A stretch of DNA of 54,146 bases from Lachnospiraceae bacterium (GTDB taxonomy: Bacteria > Bacillota > Clostridia > Lachnospirales > Lachnospiraceae), in NCBI GenBank assembly GCA_017469275.1, contig JAFUGT010000147.1, forward strand, positions 1 through 54,146, written 5' to 3'. Of this stretch, positions 24,475 through 33,262 are shown piece by piece (the stretch's first letter is position 1; each line of letters starts with the position of its first letter). The notes beneath the pieces were generated by a model. That model did no database searches. It was not told where the DNA came from and was given only the letters and a program-made list of their open reading frames with translations. The translations under genes and the position numbers were made by a program.

Positions 24475-27048
24475 AATAACTTCCTCCTTTTCAACCTCTG
24501 CTTTATTAGAAGAATCTTCACTTCCGGCAGCCTCGCTACTGCCCTTTAATGATTCATCTATTATATTATTATTTGATTTTTTACCGGCATCATTCTCTAT
24601 TGTTGCATCTCTTCTTCCGTGAAGCTTTACAAAATTAAGTCTCAACGCATTTGTCACTACACAGAAACTTGAAAGACTCATGGCCGCCGCCCCAAACATT
24701 GGATTAAGCTGCCAGCCAAACAGGAAAATCCACACTCCCGCTGCCAAAGGAATACCAATTATATTGTATATAAATGCCCAAAACAAATTTTCATGAATAT
24801 TCCTAAGGGTCGCCCTTCCAAGCGTTATGGCATCAACAACATCCATCAGCTTACTCTTCATAAGAACTACATCTGCCGCATCCATGGCAATATCGGTTCC
24901 GGCACCAATGGCAATTCCAACATCCGCTCTTGTGAGTGCCGGGGCATCATTTATCCCGTCACCAACCATAGCAGTTTTCCCCTGTTCCATAAGTTCTCTG
25001 ATTTTACTCTCTTTGCCATCGGGAAGTACGCCGGCTATAACATCATCAACACCCGCCTGCTTGCCTATGGCCTTAGCACTTTCCTCGTTATCCCCTGTGA
25101 TCATAACAACTTTTATTCCCATATCTTTCAGATATGTTATTGCATCTCTGCTGTCTTCCTTAATCACATCCGCCACAGCTATTATACCCATAAATGTATT
25201 ATTTCTTGCAAACAGAAGGGGTGTCTTGCCCTCTAGGGATAATTCGTGTAGTCTGTTTACCGTATCCACTGACAATATATCTTTGCCTAATAACTTTTTA
25301 TGCTTTGTGCCTGACTTGTCATTCTTATGAGCATCCGAAGCATTTTCTATTCGTGTTAAATCTGCTGTAGTATCTCCACCAAGAATACCGGATATATACT
25401 TTACATTGCCACCAAAAATGTTATCATTACGCCACTTAGCTTTAAGCCCATTTCCCGGAAGCACTTCAAAGTCAGAAACCTCCACATCCTTACCATCATA
25501 GTCCGAATCTCCAATAAATTCAACCCCATATTCCATAACGGCCTTTGCCAGCGGATGCTCACTTCTTTTCTCTAAATTATATGCAAGCTCTATAAGTTCC
25601 TTCTCACTTACTCCCTTAGCAGGTATCACATCTGTCACTTTAGGTTCACCTTTTGTTATGGTTCCCGTCTTATCAAGTGCCACAATCTGCACTCTTCCTG
25701 CAGCCTCTAAGGAAGCGGCGGTCTTATATAAAATTCCGTGTTTTGCACCTACCCCATTACCCACCATTATAGCAACCGGTGTGGCAAGTCCTAAAGCACA
25801 GGGACAGCTTATGACAAGAACCGATATCCCTCTCGCAAGCGCAAATCCAAATTCTTTTCCAAGAATTAACCATACTATAGTTGTGACAATTGCGATTGCA
25901 ATTACCGCAGGCACAAATATACCTGAAACCTTATCCGCTACTTTGGCAATGGGCGCCTTTGTAGCCGCCGCATCCTCCACCATTCTTATAATCTGGGAAA
26001 GCGTTGTATCCTCACCGACTCTTGTAGCTTTACATCTCAAAAATCCGGATTGGTTCACTGTTGCAGCAGACACCCGGTCTCCCTCCTGTTTATCCACAGG
26101 TATGCTCTCTCCGGTCAAAGCCGCCTCATTTACAGCACTGTAGCCTTCTATCACTATGCCGTCAACAGGAATGCTTTCTCCCGGACGCGCAACGAAAACA
26201 TCACCAATATTTACTTCCTCTACAGAAACCTCTAGCTCCTCGCCATCCCGTACTACGACAGCGGTCTTTGGCGCCAGTCGCATAAGTCCCTTAAGGGCAT
26301 CCGTAGTCTTTCCCTTTGACCTTGCCTCTAACATCTTACCAACCGTAATAAGGGTAAGTATCATCGCCGCCGATTCAAAGTAGAACTCATGCATATATGA
26401 CATAACCTTATCGGCATCGCCGTTTAATTGCGTCCAGCTCATTGCATATAATGCATAAGTGCTGTAAATAAATGATGCCGACGAGCCCAATGCCACAAGC
26501 GTGTCCATATTAGGTGCGCCATGAATAAGCCCGGAAAATCCACTCTTAAAAAACTTTTGGTTAATCACCATTACTATAATAGCAAGCAGCATCTGAGTCA
26601 ATCCCATAGCCACATGATTCCCGTCAAGGAACGGTGGTAACGGCCATCCCCACATCATATGTCCCATAGAGACATACATAAGTAACACCAAAAAAACTAT
26701 GGATGTGATAAGACGCTTTTTCAAAACCGGAGTTTCCCTGTCTTCTAACATCGATTCTTCTGCGCTATGATCTATTCCACCTCGTCTTACGCTGTCCCCC
26801 ATCTCCATTGACATTGCTAAAGTTTTATTACCTGACGTTCCATAATTACTTCCTTTTAAGGAAGCACCGTATCCGGCTTTCTCTACAGCCGCTATTATAC
26901 TCTCTGACCTCGCCGAGCCTTCCACGCCCATGGAATTAGTTAGCAAACTCACCGAGCAGGAAGTCACGCCTTCAACTTTTGATACCGCTTTTTCAACCCT
27001 TGCACTGCAGGCTGCACAACTCATTCCGGTTACTATATACTGCTCCAT
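24265..27048 (-). CDS. copA: copper-translocating P-type ATPase with fused C-terminal CopZ domain
   Basis: The 927-residue P1B-ATPase has an N-terminal heavy-metal-binding domain ([12 protein letters not shown], residues 8-19), eight membrane helices, the copper site [10 protein letters not shown], the phosphorylation loop [11 protein letters not shown], the SEHPLAKAV motif and the hinge [20 protein letters not shown]. It exports copper using ATP. Unusually, a long polar linker leads into a second metal-binding domain at the C-terminus (from Met859: [20 protein letters not shown]), which looks like a free CopZ chaperone. That Met is preceded by its own ribosome binding site, so CopZ may also be made alone. 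About 90 bases upstream of the gene lie a hairpin and no clear CopY or CsoR box. Confidence 0.93.
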   Translation of the reverse strand: MEQYIVTGMSCAACSARVEKAVSKVEGVTSCSVSLLTNSMGVEGSARSESIIAAVEKAGYGASLKGSNYGTSGNKTLAMSMEMGDSVRRGGIDHSAEESMLEDRETPVLKKRLITSIVFLVLLMYVSMGHMMWGWPLPPFLDGNHVAMGLTQMLLAIIVMVINQKFFKSGFSGLIHGAPNMDTLVALGSSASFIYSTYALYAMSWTQLNGDADKVMSYMHEFYFESAAMILTLITVGKMLEARSKGKTTDALKGLMRLAPKTAVVVRDGEELEVSVEEVNIGDVFVARPGESIPVDGIVIEGYSAVNEAALTGESIPVDKQEGDRVSAATVNQSGFLRCKATRVGEDTTLSQIIRMVEDAAATKAPIAKVADKVSGIFVPAVIAIAIVTTIVWLILGKEFGFALARGISVLVISCPCALGLATPVAIMVGNGVGAKHGILYKTAASLEAAGRVQIVALDKTGTITKGEPKVTDVIPAKGVSEKELIELAYNLEKRSEHPLAKAVMEYGVEFIGDSDYDGKDVEVSDFEVLPGNGLKAKWRNDNIFGGNVKYISGILGGDTTADLTRIENASDAHKNDKSGTKHKKLLGKDILSVDTVNRLHELSLEGKTPLLFARNNTFMGIIAVADVIKEDSRDAITYLKDMGIKVVMITGDNEESAKAIGKQAGVDDVIAGVLPDGKESKIRELMEQGKTAMVGDGINDAPALTRADVGIAIGAGTDIAMDAADVVLMKSKLMDVVDAITLGRATLRNIHENLFWAFIYNIIGIPLAAGVWIFLFGWQLNPMFGAAAMSLSSFCVVTNALRLNFVKLHGRRDATIENDAGKKSNNNIIDESLKGSSEAAGSEDSSNKAEVEKEEVIMSKTMKIEGMMCGHCEATVKKALEAIEGVSEAVVSHEKGTAEVSLSTEVSDDVLKKAVEDKDYTVVSVA

Positions 27049-27071
27049 ATTCTATCACTCCATCTATCCAA

Positions 27072-27117
27072 TGAAATCCCTAAATTGTGTCACAAAAAAC
27101 ACAATTCAGGGATTTTA
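27072..27117. terminator. hairpin upstream of copA
   Basis: AAATCCCTaAATTGTGT (27074-27090) pairs with ACACAATTcAGGGATTT (27099-27115), 16 of 17 positions. On the plus strand TTATTATTAT follows; on the minus strand the T tract is poor. It may end the upstream minus-strand transcript or shape the copA leader. Confidence 0.45.
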
Positions 27118-27147
27118 TTATTATATGTATTCACTTAAATCTAATTT

Positions 27148-27795
27148 TCACATTGCACCGATGTTAACTTCCGCCATCGAAATGTCTGAAACTACCGGTT
27201 CGGCTCCATCTGTGGATATCTCCATCTCTACTCTATGAGCAGTGTATCCATCTGCTGCTATCTCATCCACACGTTCTCCCGCTTTCTTAATGCCCTCATC
27301 AAGTTCCTCATTTTCTTCCATAAGAGACTTCTTATACTTCTCATGCTCTTTAGCCATCATACCCATTTGCTTTGCCATCTGGTACATATCAATATTATAC
27401 TCCGCTAATGCCTGTTCATCCTTAGCCGGAACCATACCTCCCTTGGCAATCCTTCTGGCGATTTCCATCATTTTGGCCTCTGCATCTCCCTGCTTCTCCA
27501 TAGCCTTAGATTGCTGATTTGCAACTGCACCATTATACTCTGCCCAGTGTACAGCCGCGGCCTGCTCTGTGAGCTTATCCGCAGTCTTTGCAGTCTCTTT
27601 AAGTTTCTCTATTGCCTCCTCGGAAAGAGTCAATGTAACACCGCCATCAACCTCGATACTGCCATTCTCGATTACCCGGTTTATCTCTGCAGAATTTGGG
27701 AATCTCACACGGATATTACCGCTACCCTCCATCTGCTTAGTAGAATAATTAACTGCCTTTCTACCGTCAGCTGCAGGAATATTAAATATTGCCAT
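27148..27795 (-). CDS. unknown helical protein
   Basis: I do not recognise this 215-residue protein. It is hydrophilic and mostly alpha-helical, with no signal peptide or membrane helix. Long charged helices (about residues 60-190, such as AIEKLKETAKTADKLTEQAA and MMAKEHEKYKKSLMEENEEL) could form a coiled coil. AAGGAGG lies seven bases before the ATG at 27795; a longer frame upstream has no such site. The neighbouring copA gene is on the same strand but separated by a hairpin. Confidence 0.6.
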   Translation of the reverse strand: MAIFNIPAADGRKAVNYSTKQMEGSGNIRVRFPNSAEINRVIENGSIEVDGGVTLTLSEEAIEKLKETAKTADKLTEQAAAVHWAEYNGAVANQQSKAMEKQGDAEAKMMEIARRIAKGGMVPAKDEQALAEYNIDMYQMAKQMGMMAKEHEKYKKSLMEENEELDEGIKKAGERVDEIAADGYTAHRVEMEISTDGAEPVVSDISMAEVNIGAM

Positions 27796-28023
27796 AATAC
27801 GCACCTCCTTGTACTTATGAACAATTGCTTGTGTCGTAAATGCATGTCTAAGCAGACCATACATGCATTTAGTGAAATCCATTTACACTCATTATTGTAA
27901 CATAATTGTACTTATATATCAATATCGGCACTATCACCACAATGCACTTCTATAATATGATTATCGATAATTTTCATCATTATCCGGTAATGTGATTTAC
28001 CTGAGTAATGAATATTTTCTCTT

Positions 28024-28082
28024 AAAAAGCATAAAGAAACGGACGCCTTACCTGTCCCGGTTCAAAGCGTCCGTTTCTTTAA
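28024..28082 (-). terminator. terminator of the small membrane protein gene
   Basis: A 14-bp perfect stem AAAGAAACGGACGC/GCGTCCGTTTCTTT (28033-28080) is followed on the minus strand by ATGCTTTTTAAG. Confidence 0.8.
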
Positions 28083-28114
28083 AAATCAAAAATAATAAAT
28101 TATCTATCCACCAA

Positions 28115-28381
28115 TTACTTGATAAGTGTAATTCCACCGATCAACGGAACAGGCTTCTCTTCCTGATTGATTGCTGCTATAAGTCCCATTATCCAGCAAA
28201 CCACCATAAATATTCCCCAGGCCCATCCAATACAAGGAATAGGTGATAATAAAGAAAACAGGAATATTACCAATGCCTGATTAAGATGGAATTTCGCGCC
28301 TTCTTTATCTCCCGCAACAATTGCGATCAACAATCCAATCCATGTTATATAAGCTACTATGCTTGTTGTCTTAGCGTCCAT
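28115..28381 (-). CDS. small DUF4870-like membrane protein
   Basis: An 88-residue protein with three hydrophobic segments (residues 8-24, 38-50 and 52-72). The order of elements, SIVAYITWIGLLIAIVAGD, then KFHLNQALVIFLFSLLS and a last helix before INQEEKPVPLIG, matches the DUF4870 pattern, in which a His-x-Asn-Gln loop links helices. The function of this family is not known. GGAGG lies seven bases before the ATG. Confidence 0.75.
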   Translation of the reverse strand: MDAKTTSIVAYITWIGLLIAIVAGDKEGAKFHLNQALVIFLFSLLSPIPCIGWAWGIFMVVCWIMGLIAAINQEEKPVPLIGGITLIK

Positions 28382-28477
28382 AATTATCCTCCGTAGTATA
28401 TTATAATTTTTAAAATATAATTCATTATAGCAAAAATATCACTATATTGCAATTGAGTATTTTTATCAATATATTTT

Positions 28478-28506
28478 TTGACATGTCCTGTATTATATGT
28501 TATAAG
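28478..28506 (+). promoter_or_regulatory. sigma-A promoter of the PHP gene
   Basis: A consensus TTGACA (28478-28483) is followed after 17 bases by TATAAG (28501-28506). The gene starts 62 bases downstream. Confidence 0.85.
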
Positions 28507-28567
28507 TACCAATGAATGAAATCCTATACATTAGTGAATACGCGATTGATATAAAGGAGTAACTATA

Positions 28568-29425
28568 ATGAATTACATTGATCTACACACCCACTCATCT
28601 GCCTCTGACGGCTCATTTACTCCCTCCGAAGTGGTTGATTTGGCAAAAAGTGCAGGCCTTACAGCTTTTGCCCTGACCGATCACGACACAGTGAAAGGCA
28701 TAGACGAAGCACTCATCCACGCAAAAGAAATCGGAGGAATAAATGTAATTCCAGGCACTGAACTTTCCTGCTACGAAGGTGAAAGAGAAATACATATTGT
28801 AGGGCTTTTTGTCAATCACAAGGACAAAGATTTTCTCGATGCTCTCGATAGTCTTGAAAAAGCAAGAGAACTAAGGAATGAACAGATGGTAAAGAAATTT
28901 GTGGATGCCGGAATACCTGTTACCATAGAGGAGTTGAAACACGGCAATCCCGGAAGTGTTATTACACGTGCTCATTTTGCAAGAGTACTGGTAGATAAAG
29001 GTATCTGCAAAGATAAAGCCGAGGCATTTGACAAGTATCTCGGAATCGATTGTCCTTTCTATCTTCCGAAACCCAAAGTCACTCCCGAATACACTATCGG
29101 TCTGATAAATGCTGCAGGCGGAACTGCAATTCTCGCTCACCCATACTCATATAAATTATCAAAATCACAGGTCGAGACATTGTTGGATAAACTTATCCCT
29201 GCCGGGCTTTCAGGAATGGAATGTTATTATTCCACATATGATGACGGTCAGACCTCAGAACTCAGAAGTATGGCATTTAAGAAAAATCTATTGGTATCCG
29301 GCGGTTCAGATTTCCATGGTGCCATAAAGCCTGACATATCAATCGGAACAGGATGGGGAAACCTTAGAGTACCTGAAAAACTATTAGATAATATCATTAC
29401 ATATCGAAAATCACAAAATTTATAA
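28568..29425 (+). CDS. PHP-domain phosphoesterase
   Basis: The 285-residue protein is a stand-alone PHP-family hydrolase of the YciV/TrpH type. Metal-binding motifs are DLHTHSSASDGS (residues 5-16), TDHDTV near 38, a Glu in GTELSC near 65 and the late HP (AILAHPYSY) and SDFH (GGSDFHG). E. coli members include a 5'-3' exonuclease (RNase AM) acting on short RNAs or on 3',5'-bisphosphonucleotides; either activity is possible here. AAGGAG lies nine bases before the ATG. It is transcribed alone from a strong promoter and ends at a terminator. Confidence 0.9.
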   Translation: MNYIDLHTHSSASDGSFTPSEVVDLAKSAGLTAFALTDHDTVKGIDEALIHAKEIGGINVIPGTELSCYEGEREIHIVGLFVNHKDKDFLDALDSLEKARELRNEQMVKKFVDAGIPVTIEELKHGNPGSVITRAHFARVLVDKGICKDKAEAFDKYLGIDCPFYLPKPKVTPEYTIGLINAAGGTAILAHPYSYKLSKSQVETLLDKLIPAGLSGMECYYSTYDDGQTSELRSMAFKKNLLVSGGSDFHGAIKPDISIGTGWGNLRVPEKLLDNIITYRKSQNL

Positions 29426-29460
29426 CAATGTCAGCAATATTGTTCATATCACACGTAAAT

Positions 29461-29493
29461 AAGCCCTCCGGATTACAATCCGAAGGGCTTTTA
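29461..29493 (+). terminator. terminator of the PHP gene
   Basis: AAGCCCTCCGGATT (29461-29474) pairs with AATCCGAAGGGCTT (29477-29490) with one mismatch and is followed by TTAAC. It may also end the convergent minus-strand operon. Confidence 0.78.
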
Positions 29494-29572
29494 ACTCTAT
29501 GTATATTGTTATCACACAGTCACATAGGTAAATAATTATCCATCATTTAAAAACAATCTGATCTTATGATGA

Positions 29573-30583
29573 TTAGAACTTACCTGCCTTAGCTGCTTCT
29601 TCTACAGAAACTGCAACTGCAACAGTCATACCAACCATAGGGTTGTTACCTGCACCGATGAGACCCATCATCTCAACGTGAGCCGGAACTGATGAAGAAC
29701 CTGCGAACTGTGCATCTGAGTGCATACGTCCAAGAGTATCTGTCATACCATAAGAAGCAGGACCTGCAGCCGTATTATCAGGATGAAGTGTACGTCCTGT
29801 ACCACCACCTGATGCTACTGAGAAATACTTCTTACCTTTCTCGTTACACTCTTTCTTATATGTTCCTGCAACAGGATGCTGGAATCTTGTAGGGTTAGTT
29901 GAGTTACCTGTAATAGATACATCAACACCTTCTTTCCACATGATAGCAACACCTTCAGGTACTGAGTTAGCACCATAGCAGTTTACCTTAGCACGAAGTC
30001 CCTCAGAATATGACTTTCTCGAAATCTCTTTAACCTCGTTAGTATATGGATCATACTCTGTCTCTACAAATGTGAATCCGTTGATACGAGAGATAATCTG
30101 TGCTGCATCTTTACCTAATCCGTTAAGAATAACACGAAGAGGTTTCTGACGTACCTTGTTAGCCTTTTCAGCAATACCGATTGCTCCCTCGGCAGCTGCA
30201 AAAGACTCATGTCCTGCAAGGAAACAGAAACATTCTGTCTCTTCCTCTAATAACATCTTACCAAGGTTACCATGTCCAAGACCAACCTTACGTGTATCAG
30301 CAACAGAACCCGGAATACAAAATGCCTGAAGTCCTTCACCGATTGCTGCAGCAGCCTCAGAAGCCTTCTTGCAGCCCTTCTTAATAGCTATAGCAGCACC
30401 TACAGTATATGCCCAGCATGCATTCTCAAAACAGATAGGCTGAATTCCCTTAACCTGATTATATACATCCAAGCCAGCATCCTTAGTAATCTTCTCTGCT
30501 TCTTCAATAGAGGAGATACCGTAGCTGTTCAAAACTTTATTGATCTGATCAATTCTTCTTTCATATGATTCAAATAATGCCAT
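29573..30583 (-). CDS. GGGtGRT protein
   Basis: The 336-residue protein belongs to the family annotated GGGtGRT after its ASGGGTGRTLHP motif (here near residue 255). It has no signal peptide and is rich in Gly and conserved Cys-His positions (PICFENACWAYTVGAAIA, FCIPGSVAD, CFCFLAGHESFAAAEG), as in a cofactor- or cluster-binding enzyme. The role is unknown. Codon use (Gly GGT, Arg CGT, Asn AAC preferred) suggests high expression. It lies 18 bases after a NifU-like scaffold gene on the same strand, with AAGGAGG seven bases before the ATG, so the pair is almost certainly cotranscribed and linked in function. Confidence 0.85.
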   Translation of the reverse strand: MALFESYERRIDQINKVLNSYGISSIEEAEKITKDAGLDVYNQVKGIQPICFENACWAYTVGAAIAIKKGCKKASEAAAAIGEGLQAFCIPGSVADTRKVGLGHGNLGKMLLEEETECFCFLAGHESFAAAEGAIGIAEKANKVRQKPLRVILNGLGKDAAQIISRINGFTFVETEYDPYTNEVKEISRKSYSEGLRAKVNCYGANSVPEGVAIMWKEGVDVSITGNSTNPTRFQHPVAGTYKKECNEKGKKYFSVASGGGTGRTLHPDNTAAGPASYGMTDTLGRMHSDAQFAGSSSVPAHVEMMGLIGAGNNPMVGMTVAVAVSVEEAAKAGKF

Positions 30584-30601
30584 TTAATCGTTACCTCCTT
30601 C

Positions 30602-31309
30602 TTATTTGTCAATCTCTTTGTCTGTACGTGGATCGATAAGTTTAACAGCATCATCTACTCTACCGTACTGACCACATGACTTCTCGTACGCAGTATTAGG
30701 ATCATCACCCTTCTTGATAAAGTCTGTCATCTTACCAAGATTAACAAACTTATAACCAATAATGAGATCTTCTGCGTCCAAAGCGATAGCGGTAACATAA
30801 CCTTCTGCCATCTCAAGGTAACGAGGACCCTTCTTAAGTGTACCATACATTGTTCCCACCTGAGAACGAAGACCTTTTCCAAGATCCTCAAGACCTGCAC
30901 CTATTGCAAGTCCCTCCTCAGAGAACGCACTCTGAGAACGTCCGTAAACAATCTGCAAGAACAACTCTCTCATAGCTGTATTGATAGCATCACATACAAG
31001 ATCGGTATTCAATGCCTCTAATACTGTAAGTCCCGGAAGAATCTCAGCCGCCATAGCTGCAGAATGTGTCATACCGGAACATCCGATTGTCTCAACCAAA
31101 GCTTCCTGAATAATACCCTCTTTGACATTGAGTGTAAGTTTGCAGGCACCCTGCTGTGGTGCACACCAACCAATACCATGAGTGAAACCGGAAATGTCCT
31201 TAACTTCCTTTGCCTGTACCCATTTTGCCTCCTCAGGAATCGGTGCACTGCCATGATGCACGCCCTGAGCAACGGGACACATGTTTTCTACTTCTTGTGA
31301 ATAAATCAT
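30602..31309 (-). CDS. iron-sulfur scaffold (NifU-like) protein paired with GGGtGRT
   Basis: The 235-residue protein has the NifU/IscU-like fold pattern: GCSGMTHSAAMAAEILPG near residue 87 corresponds to the first cluster-ligand loop, with a preceding GIGWCAPQQGACKLTLNV and a later KSCGQYGRVD. It is longer than IscU (about 130) and NifU N-domains, with about 80 extra residues at the C-terminus (YVTAIALDAEDLIIGYKFVN). It could build or carry a cluster for the GGGtGRT protein encoded just downstream. AAAGGAG lies eight bases before the ATG, and codon use is biased as in its partner. Confidence 0.8.
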   Translation of the reverse strand: MIYSQEVENMCPVAQGVHHGSAPIPEEAKWVQAKEVKDISGFTHGIGWCAPQQGACKLTLNVKEGIIQEALVETIGCSGMTHSAAMAAEILPGLTVLEALNTDLVCDAINTAMRELFLQIVYGRSQSAFSEEGLAIGAGLEDLGKGLRSQVGTMYGTLKKGPRYLEMAEGYVTAIALDAEDLIIGYKFVNLGKMTDFIKKGDDPNTAYEKSCGQYGRVDDAVKLIDPRTDKEIDK

Positions 31310-31366
31310 GTTGAAACTCCTTTCAAAATGTAATATATATATTGTCTCATAAAATGAGAAAAAAAT

Positions 31367-31395
31367 ATAGTACTAATTTAAAAAAATTTTTGAAA
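31367..31395 (-). promoter_or_regulatory. promoter of the NifU-like/GGGtGRT operon
   Basis: On the minus strand TTTCAA (31395-31390) and TACTAT (31372-31367) are 17 bases apart. The leader then holds a 6-bp hairpin TCTCAT/ATGAGA (31344-31358). Confidence 0.5.
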
Positions 31396-31399
31396 TTTT

Positions 31400-31735
31400 T
31401 TACTCTTCAGAAGAACCTTCCTCATCGCGTTCAACCTCTGCGATTGCATTCTTATGCATTGGTATACGGCAGTTCTTATTATTACCGAACTCAACTATTA
31501 CCGTATCATCCACAACATCTAATACAACTCCGTAAAAACCACCTGTGGTCATGATATTATCTCCCGGCTTAACGGAATTTCTCAGTTGATCCATCTCTTT
31601 TTGCTGTTTCTTCTGAGGTCTTATCATAATCAGATATAATACTCCGATCCAAAGTGCAACCATGACGAGAGTCATTACTAAAGAACCTCCTGAAGCCTGT
31701 GAATTAGCTCCGCTTGTTAGTAGCATTGATAACAT
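31400..31735 (-). CDS. yajC: preprotein translocase subunit YajC
   Basis: An 111-residue protein with one N-terminal membrane helix (about 20-38) directly followed by the family motif MIRPQKKQQKEMDQLRNSVK, GDNIMTTGGFYGVVLDV. YajC associates with SecDF to assist Sec export; secDF is not in the window. As in many bacteria it follows tgt, 32 bases downstream on the same strand, with AAGGAAG eight bases before the ATG. Confidence 0.95.
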   Translation of the reverse strand: MLSMLLTSGANSQASGGSLVMTLVMVALWIGVLYLIMIRPQKKQQKEMDQLRNSVKPGDNIMTTGGFYGVVLDVVDDTVIVEFGNNKNCRIPMHKNAIAEVERDEEGSSEE

Positions 31736-31767
31736 AATTTAACTTCCTTTCCTTCATTACTTTATTA

Positions 31768-32901
31768 TTAATCCTCACCCTGTATAAAGCCTTCAAGTCT
31801 CATTTTCTTATACTCTTTGAAACTCTCCTCTTCAATTGCGGTTCGAATCTCACCCATCATATTATTATAAAAATGTAAATTATGCAAGACACAAAGTCTC
31901 ATTCCCAACATTTCTTTTGCCTTTAAAAGATGTCTGATATAAGCCCTTGAATAATTTCTGCAGGCAGGACATTTGCACTCATCAGAAATAGGTCTGTCAT
32001 CTAACTCATACTTTGCGTTAAAGAGGTTAAGTTTTCCACGATTGGTATATACATGCCCGTGTCTTCCGTTACGGCTCGGATATACGCAGTCAAAGAAATC
32101 TACCCCACGGTCAACCGCCTCTATTATATTAGCCGGCGTTCCAACCCCCATAAGATATGTGGGTTTATCCTTCGGCAGATAGGGAACAGTCTCCTCGATA
32201 ATGTGATACATCTCCTCGTGAGTCTCCCCCACAGCAAGTCCTCCGATGGCATAGCCGTCAAGGTCCATCTCAGATATCTCTTTGGCGTGACGTATTCTTA
32301 TATCAGAAAAAACAGCCCCCTGATTGATGCCAAACAAAAGCTGTCTTTTATTAATCGTATCCTCCAAGGAATTAAGTCTTGCCATCTCAGTCTTACATCT
32401 TGCAAGCCATCTTGTAGTTCTGTCGACAGATGCCTCTATATAACTTCTCTCCGCAGTACTTGACGGACATTCATCAAAGGCCATGGCAATTGTTGATGCC
32501 AGATTGGACTGTATCTGCATACTCTCTTCCGGTCCCATGAATATCTTTCTGCCATCAATATGGGAATTAAATGTTACCCCTTCCTCTTTGATCTTCCTAA
32601 GTCCTGCCAGGGAAAAGACCTGAAATCCACCGGAGTCTGTTAGTATAGGCTTGTCCCAATTCATAAATTTGTGAAGTCCACCCAGTTTTTTCACTATGTG
32701 ATCTCCCGGTCTTACATGGAGATGATAGGTATTGGATAATTCTATTTGTGTACCAATCTCATGAAGATCGGTAGTTGCAACTGCCCCTTTTATCGCAGCA
32801 GCAGTTCCTACATTCATAAAAACCGGTGTCTGGACTGTTCCGTGTACAGTCTCAAAAACCGCACGCTTTGCATTTCCATCCGTTCTAATAACTTTATACA
32901 T
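31768..32901 (-). CDS. tgt: queuine tRNA-ribosyltransferase
   Basis: A 377-residue tRNA-guanine transglycosylase, which swaps guanine 34 of GUN anticodons for a queuosine precursor. Visible features are the catalytic Asp in LTDSGGFQVFSLAGLRKIKE (near residue 90), the second Asp segment GVDFFDCVYPSRNGRHG, and the zinc site CKCPACRNYSRAYIRHL plus a later His in LHNLHFY. Length is normal. The 5' end is close to a palindromic MITE-like element, which lies just upstream, so the native promoter may have been displaced. It forms a tgt-yajC pair with the gene downstream. Confidence 0.96.
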   Translation of the reverse strand: MYKVIRTDGNAKRAVFETVHGTVQTPVFMNVGTAAAIKGAVATTDLHEIGTQIELSNTYHLHVRPGDHIVKKLGGLHKFMNWDKPILTDSGGFQVFSLAGLRKIKEEGVTFNSHIDGRKIFMGPEESMQIQSNLASTIAMAFDECPSSTAERSYIEASVDRTTRWLARCKTEMARLNSLEDTINKRQLLFGINQGAVFSDIRIRHAKEISEMDLDGYAIGGLAVGETHEEMYHIIEETVPYLPKDKPTYLMGVGTPANIIEAVDRGVDFFDCVYPSRNGRHGHVYTNRGKLNLFNAKYELDDRPISDECKCPACRNYSRAYIRHLLKAKEMLGMRLCVLHNLHFYNNMMGEIRTAIEEESFKEYKKMRLEGFIQGED

Positions 32902-32933
32902 AACTATATATTCCTTTTGCTATATTTTCATCC

Positions 32934-33142
32934 AGACAATTGCGAAACTCATCGATACATCTGTTTTCCTTGTGCATATTATACAGATTCCATAAACAGA
33001 CCCTTTGCACCCGCCGGTACTTAGTGAACACATAGTGTGAACTTAGTACCGCTGTGCGTGCAACGGAGTGAGAACGTGTCTTTTATGGAACTGCATAATA
33101 TGCACAAAAAAGAAATATTAATAAAGAGTTTCGCAATTACCT
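32934..33142. mobile_element. MITE-like palindromic element, copy 2
   Basis: This 209-bp non-coding element has the same plan as copy 1 at 16522-16730: terminal inverted repeats (ACAATTGCGAAACTC at 32936-32950, GAGTTTCGCAATT at 33126-33138), matching inner arms (GTGCATATTATACAG with CTGCATAATATGCAC) and a 37-base central hairpin (33015-33051). Much of the inner stem differs from copy 1 but still pairs. No clear target duplication is left. It lies between tgt (minus) and the calcium-loop protein gene (plus). Confidence 0.85.
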
Positions 33143-33187
33143 ATCTATCTTTTTTCACTCCGCCCATTATACTTGTTTTCTCATAGC

Positions 33188-33218
33188 ATGTAAAGAAGTT
33201 TTACATTTCTTCCGAAAT
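33188..33218 (+). promoter_or_regulatory. inverted repeat and possible sigma-D promoter
   Basis: A 7-bp inverted repeat ATGTAAA/TTTACAT (33188-33206) overlaps TAAA (33191) followed after about 17 bases by CCGAAAT (33212). This resembles the flagellar sigma-D pattern TAAA-N15/16-GCCGATAT, with mismatches. No clear sigma-A promoter is seen here. Confidence 0.35.
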
Positions 33219-33262
33219 ATATAACAGGTTAGACTGGAATCTATTTTGAAAGGGTGAGGCAT

